From NCBI GenBank assembly GCA_037013495.1, contig CM072811.1, positions 10,731,190 through 10,795,189 of the forward strand: DNA of 64,000 nt. The letters run 5' to 3'. Source of the stretch: Hippophae tibetana. Its lineage: Eukaryota > Streptophyta > Magnoliopsida > Rosales > Elaeagnaceae. The stretch's first letter is position 1, and the number at the start of each line of letters is the position of its first letter. Below the pieces are notes generated by a model, which was not told where the DNA came from, searched no databases, and saw nothing but the letters and a program-made list of their open reading frames with translations. The translations under genes and the position numbers were made by a program. This document shows positions 54,850 to 64,000 of this stretch, one piece after another.

Positions 54850-56220
54850 TATAGGGTTACGTGAAAGAAATTCAAAGAGAAAACACAAATTAAAACTCAC
54901 CTTATTATTATATATATGTACAATTTGTACATGGTTCCTTTTCCTTAAAACATATATATCTGAAAAATAAAAAGTAGAGATAAATAAAATAAATAATAAA
55001 AATGAATAGTACAAACTTTATACTATGACCCAATATCCTTGTCAGAATTGGTTTAATATAGAACAAAAATTTAGGAAATACTTTCCGAAGAAGTAATTTG
55101 TATTAAATTCATCCCTAAAAAGTGATTTCAAAATTTATATGATGAATTTAATTGATGTGTAAAAATAATATTTTATTTCGTTATATAATCCTTTAATTTG
55201 ATTCCTTTCCTGAGATTAATATTATGCACTATTTTTAGGCTTTTTCAACTTTATACATTTCTCAAACAATTATTTCATTTATATACAAAAGCTCAATTCT
55301 TTTAGATTTTTGAATTAATATTTGAACCAATAGGATTATGTTATTTGAGTTTATGCTTTGTGATATTATAGTCTAAACGAATTCAAATTCTTAATACTAT
55401 GATTTAATAAATTTAATATTGATAGATTATTTATTAAAATCGGAAGGTAATTTGCAAATAATTATTTTAGTAAATCCTAAATATGTCGAATATTAAATTA
55501 ACTTATTTTATATATTTTTTGTTGTATTCATAAACGACATTAAAAAGAATGAGATGTTTTAGATTTTTTATATCTTATCTTTGTCATTCATATTTTTCTT
55601 TATTTTAAAACTTTGTTTCTTGTTTATTTGTATTAACATTTTGAAACATATATGGGGTTACGTTAAACAAATTCAAAGAGAAAACACAAATTAAAACTCA
55701 CCTTATTATTATATATATGTACAATTTGTATATGGTTCCTTTTGTTTAAAAATATATATCTCGAAAATAAAAAGTAGAGATAAATAAAATAAATAATAAA
55801 AATGAATAGTACAAACTTTATACTATGACCCAATATCCTAGTCAGAATTGGTTTAATATAGAACAAAAATTTAGGAAATAATTTCCGAAGAAGTCATTTA
55901 CATTAAATTCATCCTTAAAAATTGATTTCAAAATTTAATTGATGTGTAAAAATAATATTTTATTTCTTTATAAAATCCTTTAATTTGATTCCTTTCGTGA
56001 GATTAATATTATGCACTATTTTTAGCCGTTTTCATCTTTATGCATATGCCAAACTATTGTTTCATTTATATACAAAAGCTCAATTCTTTTAGATTTTTGA
56101 ATTAATATTTGAACCAATAGGATTATTGTATTTGAGTTTATGCTTTGTGAGAGTAGAGTCTAAGCGAATTCAAATTCTTAATACTATGATTTAATAAATT
56201 TAATATTGATAGATTATTTA
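54850..56220 (+). repeat. Copy 1 of a 3977-bp-spaced duplication (A-B segment)
   Basis: Shares with 58827-60197 the variants TATCTGAAAAATAAAAAG, AAGTAATTTGTATT, TTTATATGATGAATTT, TTTCCTGAGATTAAT, GATTATGTTATTTGAG, TGATATTATAGTC, TTGAAACATATATGG, TTACGTTAAAC and GAGAGTAGAGTC. The spacing is five monomers but the composition differs from the 3965-bp HOR, so this is a separate event. Ends are approximate. Confidence 0.85.
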
Positions 56221-57204
56221 TTATAATCGGAAAGTAATTTGCAACTAATTATTTTAGTAAATCATAAATATGTCGAATATTAAAATAACTTATTTTATAT
56301 ATTTTTTGTTGTATTCATAAACGATATTAAAAAGAATGAGATGTTTTAGATTTTTTATATCTTATCTTTGTAATTCATATTTTTCTTTATTTTAAAATTT
56401 TATTTCTTGTTTATTTGTGTTAACATTTTGAGACAAATATAGGGTTACGTGAAAAATATTTAATGAGAAAACACAAATTAAAACTCGCCTTATTATTTAA
56501 TATATGTACAATTTGTACATGGTTCCTTTTCCTTAAAAAATATATATCTCGAAATCAAAAAGTACAGATAAATACAATAAATAATAAAAATGAATAGTAC
56601 AAACTTTATACTACGAACCAATATCCTTGTCAGAATTGGTTTAATATAGAAACAAAAATTTAGGAAATACTTTCCGAAGAAGTCATTTGCATTAAATTCA
56701 TCCTTAAAAATTGAATTCAAAATTTAATTGATGTGTAAAAATAATATTTCATTTCTTTATAAAATCCTTTAATTTGATTACTTTCGTGATATTAATATTA
56801 TGCACTATTTTTAGCCGTTTTCATCTTTATACATATACCAAACTATTGTTTCATTTATATACAAAAGCTCAATTATTTTAGATTTTTGAATTAATATTTG
56901 ACCCAATAAGATTATTGTATTTGAGTTTATGCTTTGTGAGATTAGAGTCTAAGCGAATTCAAATTCCTAATACTATGATTTAATAAATTTAATATTGATA
57001 GATTATTTATTAAAATCGGAAAGTAATTTGCAACTAATTATTTTAGTAAATCCTAAATATGTCGAATATTAAAATAACTTATTTTATATATTTTTTGTTG
57101 TATTCATAAACGACATTAAAAATAATGAGATGTTTTAGATTCTTTATATCTTATGTTTGTCATTCATATTTTTCTTTATTTTAAAACTTTGTTTCTTGTT
57201 TATT

Positions 57205-58004
57205 TGTATTAACATTTTGCGACAAATATGGGGTTACGTGAAATAAATTCAAAGAGAAAACACAAATTAAAACTCACCTTATTATTATATATATGTACAA
57301 TTTGTACATGGTTCCTTTTCCTTAAAAAATATATATATGGAAAATAAAAAGTAGAGATAAATAAAATAAATAATAAAAATGAATAGTACAAACTTTATAC
57401 TATGACCCAATATCCTTGTCAGAATTGGTTTAATATAGAACAAAAATTTAGGAAATACTTTCCAAGAAGTCATTTGCATTAAATTCATCCTTAAAAAGTG
57501 ATTTCTAAATTTATTTGATAAATTTAATTGATGTGTAAAAATAATATTTTATTTCTTTATAAAATCCTTTAATTTGATTCCTTTCGTGAGATTAATGTTA
57601 TGCACTATTTTTAGCCGTTTTCATCTTTATACATATGCCAAACTATTGTTTCATTTTTATACAAAAGCTCAATTCTTTTAGATTTTTGAATTAATATTTG
57701 AACCAATAGGATTATTGTATTTGAGTTTATGCTTTGTGAGATTAGAGTCTAAGCGAATTCAAATTCTTAATACTATGATTTAATAAATTTAATATTGATA
57801 GATTATTTATTAAAATCGGAAAGTAATTTGCAACTAATTATTTTAGTAAATCCTAAATATGTCGAATATTAAATTAACTTATTTTATATATTTTTTGTTG
57901 TATTAAGAAACGACATTAAAAAGAATGAGATGTTTTAGATTTTTTATATCTTATCTTTGTCATTCATATTTTTCTTTATTTTAAAACTTTCTTTCTTGTT
58001 TATT
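57205..58004 (+). repeat. Type C monomer (800 bp), first of a near-identical tandem pair
   Basis: Reference C monomer: TTTCTAAATTTATTTGATAA, TTAATGTTATGCAC and an intact 17-bp dyad. It and the next monomer share TTTCCAAGAAGTC (2 bp shorter than usual) and CATTTTTATACAAAAG. A small indel in this copy opens a 67-codon frame on the reverse strand that I regard as chance. Confidence 0.8.
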
Positions 58005-58804
58005 TGTATTAACATTTTGAGACAAATATGGGGTTACGTGAAAGAAATTCAAAGAGAAAACACAAATTAAAACTCACCTTATTATTATATATATGTACAA
58101 TTTGTACATGGTTCCTTTTCCTTAAAACATATATATCTGAAAAATAAAAAGTAGAGATAAATAAAATAAATAATAAAAATGAATAGTACAAACTTTATAC
58201 TATGACCCAATATCCTTGTCAGAATTGGTTTAATATAGAACAAAAATTTAGGAAATACTTTCCAAGAAGTCATTTGCATTAAATTCATCCTTAAAAAGTG
58301 ATTTCTAAATTTATTTGATAAATTTAATTGATGTGTAAAAATAATATTTTATTTCTTTATAAAATCCTTTAATTTGATTCCTTTCGTGAGATTAATGTTA
58401 TGCACTATTTTTAGCCGTTTTCATCTTTATACATATGCCAAACTATTGTTTCATTTTTATACAAAAGCTCAATTCTTTTAGATTTTTGAATTAATATTTG
58501 AACCAATAGGATTATTGTATTTGAGTTTATGCTTTGTGAGATTAGAGTCTAAGCGAATTCAAATTCTTAATACTATGATTTAATAAATTTAATATTGATA
58601 GATTATTTATTAAAATCGGAAAGTAATTTGCAACTAATTATTTTAGTAAATCCTAAATATGTCGAATATTAAATTAACTTATTTTATATATTTTTTGTTG
58701 TATTAATAAACGACATTAAAAAGAATGAGATGTTTTAGATTTTTTATATCTTATCTTTGTCATTCATATTTTTCTTTATTTTAAAACTTTCTTTCTTGTT
58801 TATT
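58005..58804 (+). repeat. Type C monomer (800 bp), second of the tandem pair
   Basis: Nearly identical to 57205-58004 from about 57400 onward, with the same length and private variants. Single-monomer duplication is rare in this window, where most amplification moves two or more monomers together. Differences include TTGTATTAATAAACG here and TTGTATTAAGAAACG in the first copy. Confidence 0.8.
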
Positions 58805-58826
58805 TGTATTAACATTTTGAGACAAA

Positions 58827-60197
58827 TATGGGGTTACGTGAAAGAAATTCAAAGAGAAAACACAAATTAAAACTCACCTTATTATTATATATATGTACAA
58901 TTTGTACATGGTTCCTTTTCCTTAAAACATATATATCTGAAAAATAAAAAGTAGAGATAAATAAAATAAATAATAAAAATGAATAGTACAAACTTTATAC
59001 TATGACCCAATATCCTTGTCAGAATTGGTTTAATATAGAACAAAAATTTAGGAAATACTTTCCGAAGAAGTAATTTGTATTAAATTCATCCCTAAAAAGT
59101 GATTTCAAAATTTATATGATGAATTTAATTGATGTGTAAAAATAATATTTTATTTCGTTATATAATCCTTTAATTTGATTCCTTTCCTGAGATTAATATT
59201 ATGCACTATTTTTAGGCTTTTTCAACTTTATACATTTCTCAAACAATTATTTCATTTATATACAAAAGCTCAATTCTTTTAGATTTTTGAATTAATATTT
59301 GAACCAATAGGATTATGTTATTTGAGTTAATGCTTTGTGATATTATAGTCTAAACGAATTCAAATTCTTAATACTATGATTTAATAAATTTAATATTGAT
59401 AGATTATTTATTAAAATCGGAAGGTAATTTGCAAATAATTATTTTAGTAAATCCTAAATATGTCGAATATTAAATTAACTTATTTTATATATTTTTTGTT
59501 GTATTCATAAACGACATTAAAAAGAATGAGATGTTTTAGATTTTTTATATCTTATCTTTGTCATTCATATTTTTCTTTATTTTAAAACTTTGTTTCTTGT
59601 TTATTTGTATTAACATTTTGAAACATATATGGGGTTACGTTAAACAAATTCAAAGAGAAAACACAAATTAAAACTCACCTTATTATTATATATATGTACA
59701 ATTTGTATATGGTTCCTTTTGTTTAAAAAATATATATCTCGAAAATAAAAAGTAGAGATAAATAAAATAAATAATAAAAATGAATAGTACAAACTTTATA
59801 CTATGACCCAATATCCTAGTCAGAATTGGTTTAATATAGAACAAAAATTTAGGAAATAATTTCCGAAGAAGTCATTTACATTAAATTCATCCTTAAAAAT
59901 TGATTTCAAAATTTAATTGATGTGTAAAAATAATATTTTATTTCTTTATAAAATCCTTTAATTTGATTCCTTTCGTGAGATTAATATTATGCACTATTTT
60001 TAGCCGTTTTCATCTTTATGCATATGCCAAACTATTGTTTCATTTATATACAAAAGCTCAATTCTTTTAGATTTTTGAATTAATATTTGAACCAATAGGA
60101 TTATTGTATTTGAGTTTATGCTTTGTGAGAGTAGAGTCTAAGCGAATTCAAATTCTTAATACTATGATTTAATAAATTTAATATTGATAGATTATTT
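58827..60197 (+). repeat. Copy 2 of the 3977-bp-spaced duplication (A-B segment)
   Basis: Partner of 54850-56220 with the same private variants in the same order. Similarity drops after about 60197, where copy 1 has TTATAATCGG and this copy has TTAAAATCGG, marking the approximate end of the exchanged segment. Confidence 0.85.
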
Positions 60198-60744
60198 ATT
60201 AAAATCGGAAAGTAATTTGCAACTAATTATTTTAGTAAATCCTAAATATGTCGAATATTAAAATAACTTATTTTATATATTTTTTGTTGTATTCATAAAC
60301 GACATTAAAAAGAATGAGATGTTTTAGATTTTTTATATCTTATCTTTGTCATTCATATTTTTCTTTATTTTAAAACATTGTTTCTTGTTTATTTGTATTA
60401 ACATTTTGAGACAAATATGGGGTTACGTGAAAGAAATTCAAAGAGAAAACACAAATTAAAACTCACCTTATTATTATATATATGTACAATTTGTACATGG
60501 TTCCTTTTCCTTAAAAAATATATATCTGGAAAATAAAAAGTAGAGATAAATAAAATAAATAATAAAAATGAATAGTACAAACTTTATATTATGACCCAAT
60601 ATCCTTGTCAGAATTGGTTTAATATAGAACAAAAATTTAGGAAATACTTTCCGAAGAAGTCATTTGCATTAAATTCATCCTTAAAATGTGATTTCTAAAT
60701 TTATTTGATAAATTTAACTGATGTGTAAAAAGAATATTTTATTT

Positions 60745-60844
60745 NNNNNNNNNNNNNNNNNNNNNNNNNNNNNNNNNNNNNNNNNNNNNNNNNNNNNNNN
60801 NNNNNNNNNNNNNNNNNNNNNNNNNNNNNNNNNNNNNNNNNNNN
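60745..60844. other. Assembly gap of exactly 100 N
   Basis: One hundred N, the conventional filler for a gap of unknown size. Sequence on both sides is the same satellite family but in opposite orientation. The left side stops at ATATTTTATTT and the right side begins TTTATAAAGAAATAAAAT; these are mirror-image points of the monomer. Confidence 0.98.
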
Positions 60845-61096
60845 TTTATAAAGAAATAAAATAGTATTTTTATACATCAATTAAATTTATTAAATAAATT
60901 TGGAAATAACTTTTTTGGGATGAATTTAATGCCAATGACTTCTTCGGGGAGTATTTCCTATATTTTCATTTATATTTAGCCAATTCTGAGAATGATATTG
61001 GCTCATAGTATAAGGTTTGTACTATTCATTTTTTTCTTTCTTTTATTTATCTCTACTTTTTATTTTCGAGATATATATTTTTAAGGAAAAGGAACC

Positions 61097-61113
61097 ATGT
61101 ACAAATTGTACAT
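61097..61113. other. 17-bp dyad in D monomer 1, intact
   Basis: ATGTACAAATTGTACAT, the reverse complement of the dyad in types A and C, at the matching monomer position. Confidence 0.7.
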
Positions 61114-61195
61114 ATATTAAATACTAAGGGGAGTGGTTAATTTGTGTTTTCTCTTTGAATTTGTTTTACGTAACCCCATATATGTTTCTTTTTGA

Positions 61196-61347
61196 AAAGT
61201 CCTGAATGCATGAAGAGAAAGACACATAGTTTAAATTTCTACGTAACTTATTCAAGTCAAGTAATAAAAATAAACATTTACCACTCTATTAGGTGTAATT
61301 CAGTGGAGAGGCCTAGAGAGATAATCTAACAATTTAAAATGTAAAAA
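61196..61347 (-). repeat. D-specific 152-bp segment, copy 1
   Basis: Absent from every left-array monomer. It lies between CTTTTTGA and GTTAACACAAATAAAC and begins and ends with AAAAG. The matching left-array sequence, read on the minus strand, is CTCAAAATGTTAAT, close to what remains if one AAAAG and the segment are removed. It contains GAATGCATGAAG and GTGGAGAGGCCTAGAGAGA and is less AT-rich than the rest. No terminal inverted repeats or open frame are visible. It may be an insertion in D or a loss in the left array. Confidence 0.85.
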
Positions 61348-62050
61348 GTTAACACAAATAAACAATAAATAAAATTTTAAAATAAAGTAAAATATTAATG
61401 AAAAAGAAAAGATATAAAAAAATCTAAAACATCTTTTTCTTTTTAATGTCGTTTAAGATTACAACTAAAATTCATGAAATAAATGATTTAAATATTCGAC
61501 ATATTTAGGATTTACTATAATAATTAGTTGAAAATCACTTTCCGATTTTAATAAAAAATGTATCAATATTAATTATATTAAATAATAGTATTAAGAATTT
61601 GAATTAGCTTAGACTCTAATCTCACAAAGCATACACTCAAATACAAAAATCCTATTGGTTCAAAATTTAATTCAAAGGTATAAAAGAATTGAGCTTTTGA
61701 ATATAAATGAAATAATAGTTTGGCATATGTATAAAGTTGAAAACGCCAAAAAAAGTGCATAATATTAATCTCACGAAAGGAATAAAATTAAAGGATTTTA
61801 TAAAGAAATAGAATAGTATTTTTATACATCAATTAAATTTATTAAATAAATTTGGAAATAACTTTTTTGGGATGAATTTAATGCAAATGACTTCTTCGGG
61901 GAGTATTTCCTATAATTTCATTTATATTTAGCCAATTCTGAGAATGATATTGGCTCATAGTATAAGGTTTGTACTATTCATTTTTTTCTTTCTTTTATTT
62001 ATCTCTACTTTTTATTTTTGAGATATATATATTTTTAAGGAAAAGGAACC

Positions 62051-62067
62051 ATGTACAAATTGTACAT
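62051..62067. other. 17-bp dyad in D monomer 2, intact
   Basis: ATGTACAAATTGTACAT with no mismatch between the arms. Confidence 0.7.
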
Positions 62068-62148
62068 ATATTAAATACTAAGGGGAGTGGTTAATTTGTG
62101 TTTTCTCTTTGAATTTGTTTACGTAACCCCATATATGTTTCTTTTTGA

Positions 62149-62300
62149 AAAGTCCTGAATGCATGAAGAGAAAGACACATAGATTAAATTTCTACGTAAC
62201 TTATTCAAGTCAAGTAATAAAAATAAACATTTACCACTCTATTAGGTGTAATTCAGTGGAGAGGCCTAGAGAGATAATCTAACAATTTAAAATGTAAAAA
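62149..62300 (-). repeat. D-specific 152-bp segment, copy 2
   Basis: Same length and boundaries as copy 1, with very few differences (CATAGATTAAATTTC here, CATAGTTTAAATTTC in copy 1). Confidence 0.85.
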
Positions 62301-63005
62301 GTTAACACAAATAAACAATAAATAAAATTTTAAAATAAAGTAAAATATTAATGAAAAAGAAAAGATATAAAAAAATCTAAAACATCTTTTTCTTTTTAAT
62401 GTCGTTTAAGATTACAACTAAAATTCATGAAATAAGTGATTTTAATATTCGACATATTTAGGATTTACTATAATAATTAGTTGAAAATCACTTTGCGATT
62501 TTAATAAAAAAATGTATCAATATTAATTATATTAAATCATAGTATTAAGAATTTGAATTAGCTTAGACTCTAGTCTCACAAAGCATACTCTCAAATACAA
62601 AAATCCTGTTGGTTCAAATATTAATTCAAAAGTATAAAAGAATTGAGCTTTTGAATATAAATGAAGTAATAGTTTGGCACATGTATAAATTTGAAAAGGA
62701 CTAGAAAGAGTGCATAATATTAATCTCACGAAAGGAATCAAATTAAAGGATTTTATAAAGAAATAAAATAGTATTTTTATACATCAATTAAATTTATCAA
62801 ATAAATTTGGAAATAACTTTTTTGGGATGAATTTAATGCAAATGACTTCTTCGGGGAGTATTTCCTATATATTTTTTTATATTCAGCCAATTCTGAGAAT
62901 TGTATTAAGTCATAGTATAAGGTTTGTACTATTAATTTTTTTCTTTCTTTTATTTATATCTATTTTTTATTTTCGAGATATATATATTTTTAAGGAAAAG
63001 GAACC

Positions 63006-63022
63006 ATGTACAAATTGTACAT
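63006..63022. other. 17-bp dyad in D monomer 3, intact
   Basis: ATGTACAAATTGTACAT, unchanged although the surrounding monomer has drifted. Confidence 0.7.
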
Positions 63023-63103
63023 ATATTAAATAATAAGGGGAGTGGTTAATTTGTGTTTTCTCTTTGAATTATTTTACGTAACCCCATATATGTATCTTTT
63101 TGA

Positions 63104-63255
63104 GAAGTCATGAATGCATGAAGAGAAAGACACATACTTTAAATTTCTACTTAACTTAATCAAGTCAGGTAATAAAAATAAACATTTAACACTCTATTAG
63201 GTGTAATTTAGTGGAGAGGCCTAGAGAGATAATCTAACAATTTAAAATGTAAAAA
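63104..63255 (-). repeat. D-specific 152-bp segment, copy 3
   Basis: Same 152-bp length. It begins GAAGTCATGAATGC, so the left AAAAG is degraded to GAAG, and it has more substitutions than copies 1 and 2. Confidence 0.8.
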
Positions 63256-63679
63256 GTTAACACAAATAAACAATAAATAAAATTTTAAAATAAAGTAAAA
63301 TATTAATGAAAAAGATAAGATTGTCGCTTAAGATTACAACTAAAATTCATGAAATAAGTGATTTTAATATTCGACATATTTAGGATTTACTATAATAATT
63401 AGTTGAAAATCACTTTCCCGATTTTAATGAAAAATGTATCAATATTAATTATATTAAATAATAGTATTAAGAATTTGGAATTAGCTTAGACTCTAGTCTC
63501 ACAAAGCATACTCTCAAATAAAAAAATCCGTTGTTGGTTCAAATATTAATTCAAAAGTATAAAAAGAATTGAGCTTTTGAATATAAATGAAGTAATAGTT
63601 TGAGCACATGTATAAATTTGAAAAGGCCTAGAAAGAGTGCATAATATTAATCTCACGAAAGGAATCAAATTAAAAGGAT

Positions 63680-64000
63680 TTTATAAAGAAATAAAATAGT
63701 ATTTTTATACATCAATTAAATTTATTTAAATAAATTTGGAAATAACTTTTTTGGGATGAATTTAATGCCAATGACTTCTTCGGGGAGTATTTCCTATATT
63801 TTCATTTATATTTAGCCCAATTCTGAGAATGATATTGGCTCATAGTATAAGGTTTGTACTATTCATTTTTTCTTTCTTTTATTTATCTCTACTTTTTATT
63901 TTCGAGATATATATTTTTAAGGAAAAGGAACCATGTACAAATTGTACATATATTAAATACTAAGGGGAGTGGTTAATTTGTGTTTTTCTCTTTGAATTTG
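63680..64000 (-). repeat. Subfamily D monomer 4 (partial, cut by window end)
   Basis: First 321 bp of a D monomer. Its variants (AATGCCAATGACTTC, CCTATATTTTCATTTATATT, short ATATATATTTTTAAGG) match monomer 1 rather than 2 or 3. It ends before the 152-bp segment would begin. Confidence 0.85.
63933..63949. other. 17-bp dyad in D monomer 4, intact
   Basis: ATGTACAAATTGTACAT; all four D monomers in the window therefore keep perfect symmetry here. Confidence 0.7.

Larger units (their letters stand above)
1..60744 (+). repeat. Left satellite array, ~0.8-kb monomers in direct orientation (76 complete plus one partial)
   Basis: Head-to-tail copies of one AT-rich monomer, phased here on TGTATTAACATTTTGAGACA, whose first copy begins at base 1. 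Further copies start at 801, 1589, 2390, 3175, 3976 and 4759, then every 779-805 bp up to 60394. Lengths cluster at ~801 and ~788 bp. Three types are visible. A keeps a 13-bp segment and has CGTTATATAATCC. B lacks the 13 bp and has CTTTATAAAATCC. C has TTTCTAAATTTATTTGATAA and TTAATGTTATGCAC. Type order from 4759: B C B A C A B C C A B A B C B B C C A B, then A-B alternation from 20674. No unrelated sequence interrupts the array, so no stretch holds a gene. Location at a centromere or heterochromatin is inferred only from array type; the family name is not recognised. Confidence 0.97.
54040..60744 (+). repeat. Right flank of the left array: diverged A, B and C monomers
   Basis: Monomers start at 54040, 54828, 55629, 56416, 57205, 58005, 58805, 59606 and 60394, typed B A B B C C A B C; the last is cut by the gap after 351 bp. 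Divergence rises compared with 20-46 kb and C monomers reappear. Two B-type copies (54.60-54.83 and 56.18-56.42 kb) share TTATAATCGG, AAATCATAAATATG and ACGATATTAAAAAG. No gene is present. Confidence 0.85.
60845..61796 (-). repeat. Subfamily D monomer 1 (952 bp)
   Basis: Complete from the gap edge. It carries AATGCCAATGACTTC, CCTATATTTTCATTTATATT and a short ATATATATTTTTAAGG, a combination seen again in D monomer 4 but not in 2 or 3. Confidence 0.9.
61797..62751 (-). repeat. Subfamily D monomer 2 (955 bp)
   Basis: Complete. It has AATGCAAATGACTTC and CCTATAATTTCATTTATATT, and a longer ATATATATATTTTTAAGG tract than monomer 1. Confidence 0.9.
62752..63679 (-). repeat. Subfamily D monomer 3 (928 bp, with a ~33-bp deletion)
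   Basis: Shorter because sequence present in the other complete D monomers, from about ATAAAAAAATCTAAAAC to CTTTTTAAT, is missing at about 63321, where GATAAGATTGTCGCTTAAG joins directly. It also has several one- or two-base insertions after 63400. Its CCTATATATTTTTTTATATT differs from monomers 1 and 4. Confidence 0.85.
60845..64000 (-). repeat. Right satellite array, inverted subfamily D (~0.95-kb monomers)
   Basis: Three complete monomers and one partial, in reverse orientation relative to the left array. Phased on TTTATAAAGAAAT they start at 60845, 61797, 62752 and 63680. Read on the minus strand they align with the left monomer along its length, most like type C, except for an extra 152 bp. 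D differs from A, B and C at many more sites than those differ from each other, for example GAATGATATTGGCTCATAG and CTTCTTCGGGGAGTATTTCC. The array runs off the window end. Confidence 0.95.

Noticed and set aside
57285..57488. ATG-initiated 67-codon minus-strand frame, also at 58085-58288, with a similar frame on the plus strand at 62827-63033
   Set aside because: This is the best of the open frames, since types C and D share part of it (ending near EKEPCTNCTYI). But it is open only where a 2-bp indel or other changes remove a stop; A, B and other D monomers have stops. No domain, no signal of selection, very AT-rich. A relic of a coding sequence cannot be excluded but is not supported.
61578..61760. 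ATG-initiated 60-codon minus-strand frame in D monomer 1
   Set aside because: It is the same satellite region as the 65-69-codon plus-strand frame of the left array. Left copies carry a stop after three codons and the D monomer 2 and 3 versions differ; chance opening.
1..64000. CRISPR array, tRNA/rRNA cluster, retrotransposon or organellar DNA
   Set aside because: Repeat units are ~800-950 bp with no short repeat-spacer structure; no tRNA or rRNA motifs, no reverse transcriptase or integrase frames, no LTRs or target-site duplications around the array, and no organellar genes.

Overview
The whole window is AT-rich tandem satellite DNA (roughly three quarters or more A+T by eye). I find no credible protein gene, RNA gene, transposon or CRISPR array. 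Long monomers (about 0.8 and 0.95 kb), layered higher-order repeats (HORs) and a scaffold gap of exactly 100 N point to a nuclear eukaryotic chromosome assembly, most likely a centromeric, pericentromeric or subtelomeric block. A plant is my best guess, held weakly; nothing in the sequence fixes the species.

Layout. Positions 1-60744 are one head-to-tail array of 76 complete monomers plus one monomer cut by the gap. Three monomer types can be told apart by eye. Type A (~801 bp) has CGTTATATAATCC and TTTTCAACTTTATACATTTC. Type B (~788 bp) has a 13-bp deletion, CTTTATAAAATCC, and a broken 17-bp dyad. Type C (~800 bp) has TTTCTAAATTTATTTGATAA and TTAATGTTATGCAC. They are arranged in blocks: an A-B dimer HOR of ~1586 bp (1-4758); an older mixed A/B/C block (4759-20673); a very regular A-B dimer HOR of 1589 bp, ten copies (20674-36562); a five-monomer HOR A-B-B-A-B of 3965 bp, two copies plus part of a third (36563-46080); a block with spaced multi-monomer duplications (46081-54039); and a more diverged flank where C monomers reappear (54040-60744).

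A 100-N gap occupies 60745-60844. Beyond it the same satellite family continues in the opposite orientation as a distinct subfamily D (60845-64000, monomers of 952, 955 and 928 bp plus a partial one). D carries an extra 152-bp segment. The two sequences flanking the gap stop at mirror-image positions of the monomer, to within one base of a perfect palindrome. So the gap marks either a real head-to-head inversion of two satellite subfamilies or a scaffolding artefact at an inverted repeat.

No genes act together here. The biology visible is satellite evolution: unequal exchange at several scales (800, 1589, 3178, 3965, 3977 and 5568 bp), short conversion tracts between monomer types, and alternation of an intact and a broken 17-bp dyad along the dimers. 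Short open frames recur in every monomer only because the monomers repeat; nearly all begin with TTG or GTG, and I do not annotate them as genes.
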